Source: Elymus sibiricus (Eukaryota; Streptophyta; Magnoliopsida; Poales; Poaceae). Taken from it: a DNA stretch of 64,000 nt. Below the pieces are notes generated by a model, which was not told where the DNA came from, made no database searches, and saw nothing but the letters and a program-made list of their open reading frames with translations. Where the stretch lies: contig CM077671.1 of assembly GCA_039707655.1 (NCBI GenBank), forward strand, positions 365,826,720 to 365,890,719, read 5' to 3'. The translations under genes were made by a program, and so were the position numbers. The first letter of the stretch is position 1; every line of letters starts with the position of its first letter. This document shows, one piece after another, positions 52,928-64,000 of the stretch.

Positions 52928-52992
<65 letters not shown>
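52928..52992. repeat. (TG)n microsatellite, about 32 units
   Basis: A pure TG run of 65 bases lies at the edge of the GC-rich 5' exon of element 2. In element 1 this place has a splice donor instead. The Cys-Val frames across it are artefacts of the repeat. Confidence 0.95.
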
Positions 52993-52993
<1 letters not shown>

Positions 52994-53019
52994 CATGCAT
53001 GTGTGTGTGTGTGCGGGCT

Positions 53020-53280
53020 CGATGGGAGGGGCGGCCATGGCGGCAGGGGCTCACAGCGGGGCGACGGCCGGCGAGGCGAGGCGAGTCATCGGCGACGGCG
53101 ACTGCGACGGCGCGCGAGATCGAGGAGGTGCGGCGCGACGGCGTTTCGGGGCAGGCGGGCGCGGGCGCGGCGTGGGCGGCGCGTCGGGGGCGGCGAAGGC
53201 GTGGGCGGCGCGTCGGGGGCGGCGACGGCGTCGGGGCAGGCGGCGCGTCGGGGGCGGCGATCTCCTCTGTGTAGTGGTCG
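53020..53280 (-). other. GC-rich 5' exon region of CACTA 2
   Basis: This region is equivalent to 40430-40720 of element 1, between the TATA box and the AT-rich leader. Plus-strand frames here are composition artefacts. Confidence 0.4.
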
Positions 53281-53315
53281 AAAGCAGAGAGAAACTGAAA
53301 AAATTTCAAGTGTTG

Positions 53316-53324
53316 TATATATAT
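53316..53324 (-). promoter_or_regulatory. TATA box of the internal CACTA 2 promoter
   Basis: TATATATA directly follows the internal repeat array. A transcript starting here on the minus strand would run through the hairpin at 52537-51966. Confidence 0.55.
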
Positions 53325-53329
53325 GCGGA

Positions 53330-53490
53330 GGCCTTTAGTCCCGGTTGGAGCCACCAACCGCGACTAAAGGTCAATTTTTGCCAGGCCAAGCGGCGGGAAG
53401 CCAGACCTTTAGTCGCGGTTGGTGGCTCCAACCGGGACTAAAGGCACCCCTTTAGTCACGGTTGGAGCCACCAACCGCGACTAAAGGTCT
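53330..53490. repeat. Internal subterminal-type repeat array of CACTA 2
   Basis: Four copies of 'tttagtcccggttgg..cc..ccaaccgcgactaaag' correspond to 40750-40925 of element 1. Some carry CGCGAC in place of CGGGAC. Confidence 0.8.
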
Positions 53491-54049
53491 CGTGCTGCCA
53501 TAGCCGCGATGCAGGAAGTTTAGTCCCACCTCGCCCAGCGAAGGGCAGCCGCACTGGTTTATAAGCCCCGCCGCGGCTGCTCCTTCGAGCTCCTCTCTAA
53601 AGCAGGCCTTCCGGGCCTACCGCACCTTCTCTGCCCTGTGGGGCCTACTGGGCCTTGCGGGCCTGCATTCTGGCCCAACTAGAGGTTGGGTTTCTAGTCG
53701 TATGCAGGCCGTGGTGGCCCAGTAGGCGGGCATATTTTTAATATATTTATTTTTCATTTTTTTTGTTTTCTGCTTTATTTATTTTCTTTTGTTTCTGAGT
53801 TTTTTTGCTTTATTTAGAGTTTTTGAGTGAATCTTTTTGCTTTAGGTCACAAAAATTATAAACTTTCTGTTAATGCCAGTACTTTTCAAATTTGAGTAGT
53901 TTAAATTTGAATTATTTGAAATTTGTGTGAATCACTAATTTGTGAATAACTTTACTTAAAAAATAGATTTTTGAGTGATTCTTTTTCCAGCTGTTTAATA
54001 TTAGTGTGTTTTATCATTATATTCAAATTGGTAATTCTTAGGTTATTTT
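53491..54049. other. Non-coding spacer of CACTA 2
   Basis: It is homologous to 40926-41589 of element 1, including 'ttataagccccgc' and 'gtatgcaggccgtggtgg'. No gene. Confidence 0.6.
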
Positions 54050-54632
54050 AAAAAATGAAATGCCTTTGTAACAGATGAGTTTTCGTCCGAAAGCCTGATA
54101 CTTCGAAAGAGATTGTCCATTTTATACACGAAGTGCATCCAGTTTTTGCCGTAACCCTCTCAACTTTTTAGCACATGCTATGTGGGTGAAATGATGATAC
54201 CATGCCAACTTTCAACCTTTTCAGAGTTCATTTGTAGTACTATTCAATTTCAGGGTCATTTAGCTCAAAAAAATCAGTAAATGCATGAAAAATAGCAAAT
54301 GAAGTCAGAAAGGGTTGAAAATTGATGACGTGGCTTTGAATGGTGCATACTGAACGCACAAAAAGTCTGGAGTTGAAATAAGTTTAAAAATATGAAATGC
54401 CTTTGTAACAGATGAGTTCTCGTCCGAAAGCCTGATACTTTGAAAGAGATTGTCCATTTTGTACACGAAGTGCATCCAGTCTTTGCCGTAACCCTCTCAA
54501 CTTTTTAGCACATGCTGTGTGGGTGAAACGATGATACCATGCCAACTTTCAACCTTTTCAGAGTTCATTTGTAGTGCTTTTCAATTTCAGGATCATTTAG
54601 CTCAAAAAAATCAGTAAATGCATGAAATAAAT
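54050..54632. repeat. Tandem repeat of about 338 bp in CACTA 2, cut by the Gypsy LTR
   Basis: Two copies of the unit seen at 41590-42290 are present. The second is interrupted at 54632 where the Gypsy LTR begins. Confidence 0.85.
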
Positions 54633-57600
54633 TGTTTGGACATAATATTTGTGGCGTCCCGCTTGAATACCACTGCAGACAGACGGTCGCTGCACACACC
54701 AGCCTAGGAAATCACTCTGGCGTGCGCGTTTACAACAAGTATCATAGGCACAACTATAATAAGAATATATTTATTTGCCATTGTGGCAAGAATAAATACA
54801 TCATGGTTACAAAGCTGGGGCAGCAGAAAATACTAACTAGGGCAGCACTGATTCGGAGAGGCTCCACTGCACAGGGGTCTGATTGGGTTACTCCTCTAGC
54901 TCACGAACGCTCCGGCTCCTCGATTGATCCTTAGGTGAATCTGGCCACATTAAAGGCCACTGAGTACTTTTGAATGTACTCGCAAGCAAACCAAACCAAC
55001 ATATACACCAAGCAATGCAATCCATGTCATTCAAGCATGCATTTGTTATCTTGACAGTATTAATCTTCATGTTATGGCAGGAGTATCTAGCAATATTAAA
55101 CATCTAGTAACATTAATCATCTTAAGTGCTCAAAGTGCTTACTGCTACCAATTACTAACTTGCTCTCTCTGGGTTGTCCCACAACCCACCAGAGTCTCAT
55201 GATCCATCGGTACTCCCGATCATAAGACGAGTTCTTCCATCATTATTGTTAGTATTACGGTTGACCATCCTAGAGAGGCCTAGACGGACTGTCCAATACC
55301 GTGGACGCGGCTATTCGAATAGATTTTACGCTCTGCAGAGGTTGCGCACTTTACCCACACCATGGAACACCTGGCCTCCTGCTCCCATTCGGGTGGACCA
55401 GTGTTGCTCCAACGAAACCTGCCTGACCCGTGACTCCTCTACCGTACCACCGACAATCATACCCCTCCAGGGTCATGTCCTGGGTGGCCCCTGTGTCCTC
55501 CAGACACCTGCCACCGTCCTGGCCAAACAAAACTATCCCAAACGGGGACGGGTACCCATATAACTCAACTGGGCTCACAGGATTATCGGCGTCTACCTGA
55601 TCAGGGCAGCACGCCCGCGTAACCCTCCCTCTTTGGTGGTACCGATAAAAGAGCACAAAGCCAGATCAAGTCAAGGCCGTCCCATACCGGCAAATGTGGC
55701 TGCACGGATAAGTCCGGATAGGTGGCTCTTGATCAACCCATTAGGTTTAGTGTTGTCAAATATTTAACAAGCATGGACATTAAGTATGAACAACTTAACA
55801 TGGCAGTAATTATACATCAAAGTAAATTACTATGAATTCCACATGTCAGAATAATGCATATAGTAACAACTATGAAAACATAACAACCAATCTTCATATA
55901 ATATCACAACGAGTCATTAGTGCAACAATGTAATGAGCATTAGCAGGTAATGTAAATAGCAAGTTATCATTACACAAGTTTTAGCTGTAAGTGACAACCA
56001 TCTGAACCCTTGCATAAGACCGGCAAATAAACCGGTAGCCACCAGAACGGTCTTTACAACTCAGATCTGGGACGTTACCGGAATAACTCAACCCCGGCTC
56101 AAGACGGCTGGAAAGCAGCTCAGAGCATGAGACAGTGTCGATAAAAAGAATGTAGCAGTTCCCTAAGACGGCCGAAAAATAGCTCAGAGCATAGGGTCAC
56201 CACTACGGAAAGAAATTCAACAGCTGCCCGAGACGGCCGAAAAGCAGCTCAGAACACGGGCCAGTTGTTGAAAAGAGAACATAAATTTGGCATCCACCCC
56301 GGACGGCCGGAAACAGCTCAGAACATAGGCGTGGTGCCGTCATTAAAGAAGAACAGACAATGGTTCATTGGTGTCACACACAGCTCACACTATGCACACG
56401 GGCATAAATATATTAATTCAAACACGCAAGAATACCATAGAGCAATGCTTTAGGCACATATCATATGGTCGGCTTGCCTGGGGGTGAAGAAATACTCCGG
56501 GAGAAGTGCGGGAAGCTCGCGGAAAAATTTGCCGGAGAAGTTTCTCCCTCGGAATGGCTGAATAGAAGGTAGGGGTAAACTGGGTATTTTCAGAAAGTGT
56601 AAGCCTGGTGAAAGTGATGTCATCAGAACGTGCTTGACGAACTGCAGAAGTGGGCTCTGGAATCACCTCGATCGGAGTTGCGAGCGAGAAGATGTGATGG
56701 TTATACTGCCAGGGACCTTGCTGTAATATAAATAATTACATTCAGGTCCTCAACAGTTTTTTTTCCTGCGGAAAATATTAAAACGGCCTGTGTTCATGGG
56801 CTGACTCGGGCCGAAAGCTGCTGGAGCCTGGGCTGCCAGCTAGGCCGCACGGCTGTTGCTGCCATTGGGCCGGCCCACCCGCACGCCCATTTTAAAAAAA
56901 ACGGAGGGTGTCGTCCTCCACCTCCTGCTCGCGTGCCCGGCCGAGGAGGAGCTCGACGCCGGCGCCCGTCCGGGCGGTACAGGCCACCGCCGGCGATGCT
57001 TTGGCCACCGGAGTGTCCAGGGGAGTGGGCCGCATCCGCCTGTGGGCCTCTCTACCGCCGGGGAGGGCCAGGACGAGCGGGGCCTCGGCCGTGGCGGAGG
57101 GCAACTCCGGCGAGCTCGGGCTCGAGGCTATGGCCTGCCCCGGGGTAAAATGGAGGTGGGGAGAGCCTTGTGATGGTCGAGGGGTTGCTGGGTGGAGCTG
57201 GGTGGAGCGGGGAGGGCTTAGGTGGCCGGATGTTAGGCGAGGCCGTGCGGCGACTATGGCAGCGCTGTGAGGGCAGTACGAGCAGAGGAGCTCGAGGCTC
57301 GGGCTTGGGGACTCCAGGGAGGGAGAGAGAAGGATGCTGGAGAGGTGCGGGTGCCCAGGGAGGGGCTCAGCCGTGGCTATTTATAGCCGGCCGAGATGAG
57401 GACATAGGGATGGCCGCCGTGGCGCCCTTATCGTCGCACTGGAGCTCCGGCGACACGCGGAGGGAGGGGGCGATGTCGGCAGGGGCTCCGGGAGAGTGGA
57501 GGAGCTCATAGGAGCTTTGGGAGGGCTCGGAGCAGAAGAGGACAGAGGAAGACGACGGCGGCAGTCACGGGCAGAACAGTGGCGAAGCTCGTCGCGGCGC

Positions 57601-58962
57601 GGCGAGGAAGAAACTGGAGGGGGAGAAGGGTCGAGAGAGGAGACGTGGGTGCTGCGGAGCCGCTGGACACGCTTAGAAAAGCGGAGGCTGGCTGGAGGCG
57701 ACTGCACGGAGACGGCAGAGTGTAGAGCGCCGTTTTGGCATGCTCTCCTGCGTGGTCACCATGTGCATGGCTTGCTCCAGAAGGCTCCTGCCTGTCCAAA
57801 CTTGTCCAACACGTCTCTCGTTGCTCAAATAGGTAAGAGGAGTATCTGGAAACAGCTAGGTATCTCTGTGGTAAGGGAAACTTGCAGAAAAACATTTCAA
57901 CAGCAAACTTGGGTGGACTCTTGTGGAGAAATGAATGGGAGTGGGGAGCTGAAACTGGATTTGGAAGCTGTGCTCAAATGGATCGTTAGAATGAGCTGAA
58001 TTTTTGTGGAGGGATATGATTTGGAGTAATGGAGATACTGGAAAAATTTCAGCTCATTTGGACATACCAAAATGGTACTTCCTTCACAGAGCTTTATGCT
58101 CGACAGAAACTAGATGGAATTTTTGGGAGAAAATGGCTTGGCAAAATGATATGAATTTTGGCATGCTCACAATATATAGGCATTGTGAGGTCCTGGATTA
58201 ATTTCAAGAAATATGGAGCAATATAAAATATAGTTGCTTCACAACCTCAAAATTAATCCAGAAACAAGAACTGGATGATGCTCTCAAACCTTGAACTGTG
58301 GAGCTTGGATCTTGATGGAAATGGTGAATATATGGATAGTAGAAGCTCCACAAATTAATTGGGATTTTTCCTGGCTACCAAAATGGTAGTTCCTTTAGGA
58401 AGTGCCCAAAATACAATATTGGCTTTAAATAGGAAAATGCAATTTTCCTTATTTAATTATGGCCAATATTTTTATGAGAGCTCAATGTGATCACAAAGAA
58501 TATCTCCACAAGTTTTCATGAACTTTGGAGATGGATAGATATTTTCCTGGATTTAATTCCTTTAAACAGCAGAAAAAGGAGTTAATTTTAAATGAAAAAT
58601 ATTGCAAATGACTTGGCAATATTTTTGCATATCCAGTGTTTATATATGTGGGATGATCACTGGGAAAAGTTTGGGAGGCAACAGATCAAAGGGAATTGGG
58701 GTTCCTTTGTAACGGAAGGGATTAGGGTTTCCCTTCCGGCAACTCGGAAGGTAGGGTTTCGGCGGCAAAATCCTAAGAATATAGCTTGAATTGGGTGGCA
58801 AGGTTGGACGGGAGAGAATCTCTGGTTGGACAGGAAAGGCAAGGCTAAAGGACCATCTCCATATACCCAAGAGCGAGAGAAAATCCGATAACATCGGAAA
58901 AAAAACGGGAGTCAAATCCAGCGAAGGAAAAAAAAACAAGGAGCGAAAACCAGGGTGTCACA
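54633..58962 (-). repeat. 3' LTR (about 4.3 kb) of a Gypsy-type retrotransposon
   Basis: On the minus strand the LTR starts TGTGACACCCTGG at 58962 and ends CCAAACA at 54633, giving TG...CA ends. Just upstream on that strand is a purine tract (AAGGGGGGTAGGTT), which makes this the 3' LTR. Its length of 4,330 bp is unusual and falls in the range known for LARD-type elements such as Sukkula. The sequence holds a GC-rich part (56850-57730) and no gene. The 5' LTR is not in the window. Confidence 0.75.
56050..56330. repeat. Tandem motif 'gacggccgaaaagcagctcagag' in the Gypsy LTR
   Basis: Four copies at spacings of about 65-75 bp (near 56102, 56167, 56229 and 56302) lie inside the long LTR. The spacers differ, so only the core motif is kept. 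Confidence 0.7.
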
Positions 58963-59186
58963 AACCTACCCCCCTTAAGAAAATCTCGTCCTCGAGATTT
59001 CCGGGCTTACCTCCCGGCTAAGGGGAGCATACCTGTGGGTGACTTGGATCCATCATCTGTCTTGTCTTCATTGTTTTACTGGCCTTTCAACTGCCTCTTC
59101 TGATGGCTCAGGTGCTGTCTCTTCCAGACAGCTACATTGAATCCTTCTCTTTCCTGGCAGGCAATCCTTCTGTCTTGGTAGTTTAT
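58963..59186 (-). mobile_element. Internal remnant and polypurine tract of the outer Gypsy
   Basis: 58963-58976 is the polypurine tract. The minus-strand sequence before it (CGAGGACGAGATTTTCTTAA) is the typical end of a Gypsy internal region. At 59187 it is cut by another Gypsy. The bases TTTAT at 59182-59186 are the likely target duplication. Confidence 0.7.
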
Positions 59187-60772
59187 TGCTACTTCTCGAG
59201 CATGCGTTGGTTTCCGTGAAGAGGAACGAATGATGCAACAAAGTAGATAAGTATTTCCCTCAGTTGTTGAGAACCAAGGTATCAATCCAGTAGGAGATAC
59301 GAGCGAGTCCCCCAATAGGTGTACCTACACAAAGAATCAAACACTTGCACCCAACGCTATAAAGGGGTTGTCAATCCCTTTATGGTTACTTGCAAGGACG
59401 AGATCTGATAGAGATAGATTGAATAGATTGCTTGAAATGAAAGTAAAACAAAAGTAAAAATATGGCAGCAAAGTATTTTTGGTATTTTTGGTTTTAGATC
59501 TGAAAGTATAATATGGAAAATAGACCCGGGGGCCATAGGTTTCACTAGAGGCTTCTCTCATGATGGCAAGTATTACGGTGGGTGAACAAATTACTGTTGA
59601 GCAATTGATAGAAAAGTGAATAATTATGAAGATATCCAAGGCAATGATTATGCATATAGGCATCACGTCCGTGTCAAGTAGACCGAAACGATTCTGCATC
59701 TACTACTATTACTCCACACATCGACCGACTCCTGCCTGCATCTAGAGTATTAAGTTCATGAAGAACAGAGTAACGCATTAGGTAAGATGACATGATGTAG
59801 AGGGATAAACTCAAGCAATATGATGAAAACCCCATCTTTTTATCCTCGATGGCAACAATACAATACGTGCCTCGCTACCCCTACTATGTCACTGGGTGAG
59901 GACACCGCAAGATTGAACCCAAAACTAAGCACTTCTCCCATTGCAAGAATTACCAATCTAGTTGGCCAAACCAAACCAATAACTCGAAGAGCCTTGCAAA
60001 GATATGAAATCATGCATATAAGAATTCAGAAAAGACTCAAATAATATTCATAGATAATCTGAACATAAACCCACAATTCATCGGATCTCGACAAACACAC
60101 CGCAAAAGAGTATTACATCGGATAGATCTCCATGAAGATCATGAAGAACATGCTATTGAAGAGCAAAGAGAGAGAAGAAGCCATCTAGCTACTAGCTATG
60201 GACCCGAAGGTCTGTGGTGAACTACTCACGCATCATCGGAGGGGCAATGGAGTTGATGTAGATGCCCTCCGTGATCGAATCCCCCTCCGGCAGATTACCG
60301 GAAAAGGCTCCAAGATTGGATCTCACGGGAACCGAGGCTCCTGGCGGCGGAAAAGTGTTATCGTGGCTCTCTCTGGTATACAGGGAATATTTTGGAATTT
60401 ATAGGCTGAAAATTAGGGTTGGGGGAGTTGTCGTGGGCCCACAAGCCAGGGGGGCGCGCCCAGCCCCTAGGGCGCGCCCCTGTGGCTTGTGGCCACACGG
60501 CGGCTCCCCTGCCTTGGTCTCCAAGCTTGGTAGATGTCTTCTGGTCCAAGAAAAATTATTCCGAAGATTTTATTCCGTTTGGACTCCGTTTAATATTCCT
60601 TATCTGCAATACTCAAAAACAAGGAAAAAACAGAAACTGGCACTAGGCTCTAGATTAATAGGTTAGTCCCAAAAATAATATAAAATGGCATATTAATGCA
60701 TATAAACATCCAAAACAGATAATATAATAGCATGGAACAATAAAAAATTATAGATACATTGGAGACGTATCA
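59187..60772 (-). repeat. 3' LTR of the nested Gypsy
   Basis: 1,586 bp. The minus strand starts TGATACGTCTCCAATG and ends GAGAAGTAGCA. A purine-rich tract (AAGCTTGGGGATGCT, 60787-60773) precedes it on the minus strand, so it is the 3' LTR. Confidence 0.85.
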
Positions 60773-63421
60773 AGCATCCCCAAGCTTAATTCCTGCTCGT
60801 CCTCGAGTAGGTAAATGATAAAAACAGAATTTTTGAGGTGGAATGCTACCTAACATATTTATCCATGTAATATTCTTCATTGTGGCATGAATATTCAGAT
60901 CCGTAAGACTCAAAACAATAGTCTAATATTGACATAAAAACAGTAATACTTCGAGCACACCAACAAGGCAATCGTGTCCTTTCGAAACAACATGGTCTTA
61001 GAAAGTTATCCCTACAAAATCATTTGGTCTGGCTATGCTCCATCTTCCCCACACAAAGTATTTAAATCATGCACAACCCCGATGAACAAGTCAAGCAATT
61101 GTTTCACACTTTTAAAGTTCTCAAACCTTTTCAACTCTCATGCAATACATGAGCGCGAGCCATGGATATAGCATTATAGGTGGAATAGAATATGGTGGAG
61201 GTTGCAAGGGAAAAAGGAGAAGATAGTCTCACATCAACTAGGCGTATCAACGGGCTATGGAGATGCCCATCAATAGATATCAATGTGAGTGAGTAGGGAT
61301 TGCCATGCAACGGGTGCACTAGAGCTATAAGTGTATGAAAGCTCAAAAAGAAAACTAAGTGGTCATGCAAGATGAAACTCCACTAGTTATATGAAAGTGA
61401 CAAAATAGGAGACTCTCTATCATGAAGATCATGGTGCTACTTTGAAGCACAAGTGTGGAAAAAGATAGTAGCAATTGTCCCTTCTCTCTTTCTCTCATTT
61501 TTTATTATTTTTTTTCTCTTTTTTTTGGTGGGCATCTTTAGCCTCTTTTTTTTATGGGTTCGCTGGCCTCTTTTATTTTTTTGTAATTCTGGATACTCAT
61601 CCCAACTTGTGAGGGAGTCATGGCTTCCATCATCCTTTTTTCTCACACGGGACAATGCTCTAATAATGAAAATCATCACACTTTTATTTACTTACAACTC
61701 AAAAGAAAAATTACAACTCGATACTTATGACAAAATATGACTCTATATGCAATATGAAAGTGGTGGTGCATGTCATGAAAAGGTGGAACGGTGGAATTTG
61801 CATGGCAATATATCTCGAAATGGCTATCGAAATGCCATAATAGGTAGATATGGTGGCTGTTTTGAGGAATATATATGGTGGCTGTTTTGAGGAAGGTGGG
61901 TTTGATGTACCGGCGAAAGTTGCGCGGTACTAGAGAGGCTAGCAATGGTGGAAGGGTGAGAATGCGTATAATCCATGGACTCAACTTTAGTCATAAAGAA
62001 CTCACATACTTATTGCAAAAGTCTATTAGTTATCAAACAAAGCATTAGACGCATGCTCCTAGGGGAGAGGTTGGTAGGAGTTAACCATCGCCCGCTCCCG
62101 ACCCTCACACAAAGGTCGACAATCATTAAACAAATCATGCTCCGACTTTGTTACATAACGGTTCACCATACGTGCATGCTACGGGAATCACAAGCTTCAA
62201 CACACGTATCTCTCCAATTCACAACTACTCACTAGCATGACTCTCATATTACCATCTCTATTATCTCAAAACTATATGAAAGGAATCAAACTTCTCATAG
62301 TATCCAATGCACTTAATATGAATATTTTTATTATATCCCTCTTGGATGCCCATTATATTAGGACTAAAATCATAACCTAAACAAATTACCATGCTGTTTT
62401 TTAGAAACTCTCAAAATAATATAAGTGAGGTACGAGAGTTCAATAATGTCTATAAAATATAACACCACCATGCTCTAAAAAGATATAAGTGAAGCACATA
62501 GAGTATTCTAATAAATTCACGAATCACCATGTCTCTCTCAAAAATATGTGCAGCAAGGATGATTGTGGTAAACTAAAAGCAAAGACTCATATCATACAAG
62601 ACGCTCCAAGCAAAACACATATCATGTGGTGAATAAAAATATAGCCTCAAGTAATTTACCGATGGATTGAAGACGAAAGAGGGGATGCCTTCCGGGGCAT
62701 CCCCAAGCTTAGGCTTTTTGGTATCCTTGAATATGGCTTGGGGTGCCTTGGGCATCCCCAAGCTTAGGCTCTTGCCACTCCTTATTCCATAGTCCATCAA
62801 ATCTTTACCCAAAACTTGAAAACTTCACAACACAAAACTCAACAGAAAACTCATGAGATCCGTTAGTATAAGAAAAATAAATCACCACTTTAGGTACTGT
62901 TGTGAACTCATTCTTTATTTATATTTGTGTAATATCTACTGTATTCTAACTTCTCCATGGTTCATACCCCCCGATACAACCCATAGATTCATCAAAATAA
63001 GCAAACAACACAAAGAAAACAGAATCTGTCAAAAACAGAACAGTCTGTAGTAATCTGTAGACTTCGAATACTTCTGTAACTCTAAAAATTCTGAAAAATT
63101 AGGACAACCAGGGAAATTTGTATATCAATCTTGTGTAAAAAATTCAGATCAAAATCACGTTCCAGTAACTTTATAAAAATTCTGGACTGAGCGCAAAAGT
63201 TTCTGTTTTTAACAGAATCAAACCACAAATACCGTAGACCATCCCAAAGGTCTTACTTGGCTCAAACACTAATTTAAAAAAGAAAACACAATTATTACAG
63301 AAGTAATAATGTGAAAAACACACCAAAACAGAAGAAAAAAATAGAAAGCAAAAATAAAATTGGGTTGCCTCCCAACAAGCGCTATTGTTTAACGCCCCTA
63401 GCTAGGCAAAACGCAATAGAT
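60773..63421 (-). other. Non-coding internal region of the nested Gypsy
   Basis: No pol genes are present. Near 62690-62775 there are two copies of 'ggcatccccaagcttaggct', nearly identical to the true purine tract at 60773-60787. Short frames here lack known domains. Confidence 0.65.
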
Positions 63422-63832
63422 CTAGGTATTGTCATCTTTGGTATTGGCAACTTTTGTGAGGGCCTTCTCAAATCCAGGGGGTTCTTTCCTCTTCCCCGGA
63501 TTTGTAGAGGAAGGATCCATCTTGATATCCAAAATATCCAAACGCTTATTGCAAAGGGTAATCAAAGTATTCCCCTCCAAAACTTCATAAACCGCGTTTG
63601 TATCTAACTCAATAAAATTTCCCTTTGAGGCGAAATCCAAAAGCTCTCTATGATGCAAATCCAATCCAATGTAAAAATTTCTAAGCAAAACTTTGGCATC
63701 TCCTTTTAGATTTGAGATACGATAAGATTCCATTAGCCTATACCAGGCGTCTTTCAAATTTTCCCCTTGTTTTTGTTTAAAGTGTAGAATTTCAAAATCT
63801 GGTGACAAGGGGGAAGTTGAAATGCTAGACAT
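63422..63832 (-). CDS. Gag protein of the nested Gypsy
   Basis: From ATG 63832 the frame encodes 136 residues with the block FKQKQGENLKDAWYRLMESY followed by LLRNFYIGLDLHHRELLDFA, recognisable as a retrotransposon Gag fragment. The frame is also open upstream to the window edge, so the true start may lie further right. No zinc knuckle or protease follows; the frame ends at 63422. Compared with full Gypsy gag it is short, as expected of a non-autonomous element. Confidence 0.65.
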   Translation of the reverse strand: MSSISTSPLSPDFEILHFKQKQGENLKDAWYRLMESYRISNLKGDAKVLLRNFYIGLDLHHRELLDFASKGNFIELDTNAVYEVLEGNTLITLCNKRLDILDIKMDPSSTNPGKRKEPPGFEKALTKVANTKDDNT

Positions 63833-64000
63833 AGCAACAAGTAAGAGATCCAATGGAAAAGAGAGTGAATAAAGGGCAAATCTTTTCGAAAATCGTTTTA
63901 GAAGTGGGGGAGAGGAAAACGAGAGGCAAATGGCAAATAAAGTAAATACAAGAGATGAGTTTGTGATGGGTACTTGGATGTAGATCTCTCCGGCAACCAC

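Larger units (their letters stand above)
46850..54632 (-). mobile_element. CACTA transposon 2, truncated by a Gypsy insertion
   Basis: It has the same orientation and layout as element 1: 3' terminal array (46850-47105), Ulp1-domain gene, Trp-rich frame, internal promoter array and 336-bp tandem repeats. At 54633 the sequence switches inside the tandem repeat to a Gypsy LTR. The 5' half with its transposase should lie beyond the window if it still exists. A 572-bp hairpin insertion distinguishes it from element 1. Confidence 0.85.
59187..64000 (-). mobile_element. Second, nested Gypsy element (partial, gag-only)
   Basis: Its 3' LTR is at 59187-60772 and its internal region continues to the window edge. 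The gag frame (63422 onward) is followed on the minus strand by 2.6 kb without protease, RT or integrase before the LTR. This suits a non-autonomous Triticeae Gypsy family moved by a partner. I recognise the TGATACGTCTCC terminus and 'gttgggaggcaaccca' near 63365 as typical of one such family, whose name I do not assign. Confidence 0.75.

Noticed and set aside
52927..53441. Frames starting with a Cys-Val run
   Set aside because: They translate the TG microsatellite and the following GC-rich sequence, with no conserved content.
55174..55656. Open frames of about 100-130 codons on both strands in the long Gypsy LTR
   Set aside because: No recognisable domain, and they lie inside an LTR.
56856..57999. 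GC-rich frames in the long Gypsy LTR
   Set aside because: They overlap each other in several frames on both strands, as expected from base composition. No protein family is recognisable.
1..64000. tRNA, rRNA or snoRNA genes
   Set aside because: I looked for tRNA-like and rRNA-like sequence by eye and saw none. The only tRNA-related sequence is the Copia primer binding site.

Overview
The window is plant nuclear DNA, almost certainly from a Triticeae grass (wheat, Aegilops, barley or relatives). The basis is recognition of lineage-typical repeats: an Angela/BARE/WIS-type Copia element, Caspar/Jorge-type CACTA transposons with 'TTTAGTCCCGGTTGG' arrays, a Gypsy LTR starting TGATACGTCTCC, and Stowaway MITEs. 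GC-rich 5' gene ends and GT-AG introns fit as well. Host genes are few and lie in the left half; transposable elements fill most of the rest.

Layout. (1) 0.6-7.1 kb: a tandem duplication of an F-box gene. Copy 1 (777-2048) is intact; copy 2 (5147-6410) has a 5-bp deletion that breaks the frame inside the F-box. (2) 7.3-9 kb: an RTE-clade LINE fragment and a degraded MITE. (3) 10.0-12.7 kb: a complete seven-exon MATE/DTX transporter gene (510 aa) whose TATA box lies about 45 bp from a MITE. (4) 13.5-14.6 kb: a decayed retrotransposon gag on the minus strand. (5) 14968-24077: a complete 9,110-bp Copia element with two 1,901-bp LTRs, a 5-bp target duplication and one open gag-pol frame of 1,327 codons. 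(6) 25-32 kb: a foldback element and a duplicated ATL-type RING-H2 gene on the minus strand; copy 1 is frameshifted in a CAG run and copy 2 is intact. Repeat modules and a truncated LINE lie between them. (7) 32.7-34.6 kb: a Helitron 3' end and a LINE fragment. (8) 35163-54632: two head-to-tail CACTA elements that share an 8-bp palindromic terminus. (9) 54633-64000: a Gypsy LTR of about 4.3 kb that cut the second CACTA, itself interrupted by a second, gag-only Gypsy that runs off the window.

The CACTA pair is the most informative part. Element 1 carries, on its minus strand, a TNP2-type transposase, a two-exon gene for a 119-aa tail-anchored coiled-coil protein, a seven-exon gene (1,045 aa) ending in an Ulp1 cysteine protease domain, and a short Trp-rich reading frame. 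Element 2 has the same plan, but its Ulp1 gene has a stop codon. It also carries a 572-bp near-perfect hairpin, absent from element 1, whose arms are inverted copies of a captured SNF2-family helicase fragment. The fragment most resembles the CLASSY/DRD1 group that works in RNA-directed DNA methylation. A transposon hairpin matching host silencing machinery would parallel rice CACTA-derived miR820, which targets DRM2. That link is an inference and needs small-RNA data.

At least eight places show short insertions with an A or T tail, flanked by 10-18 bp direct repeats. They look like extremely 5'-truncated products of LINE target-primed reverse transcription.
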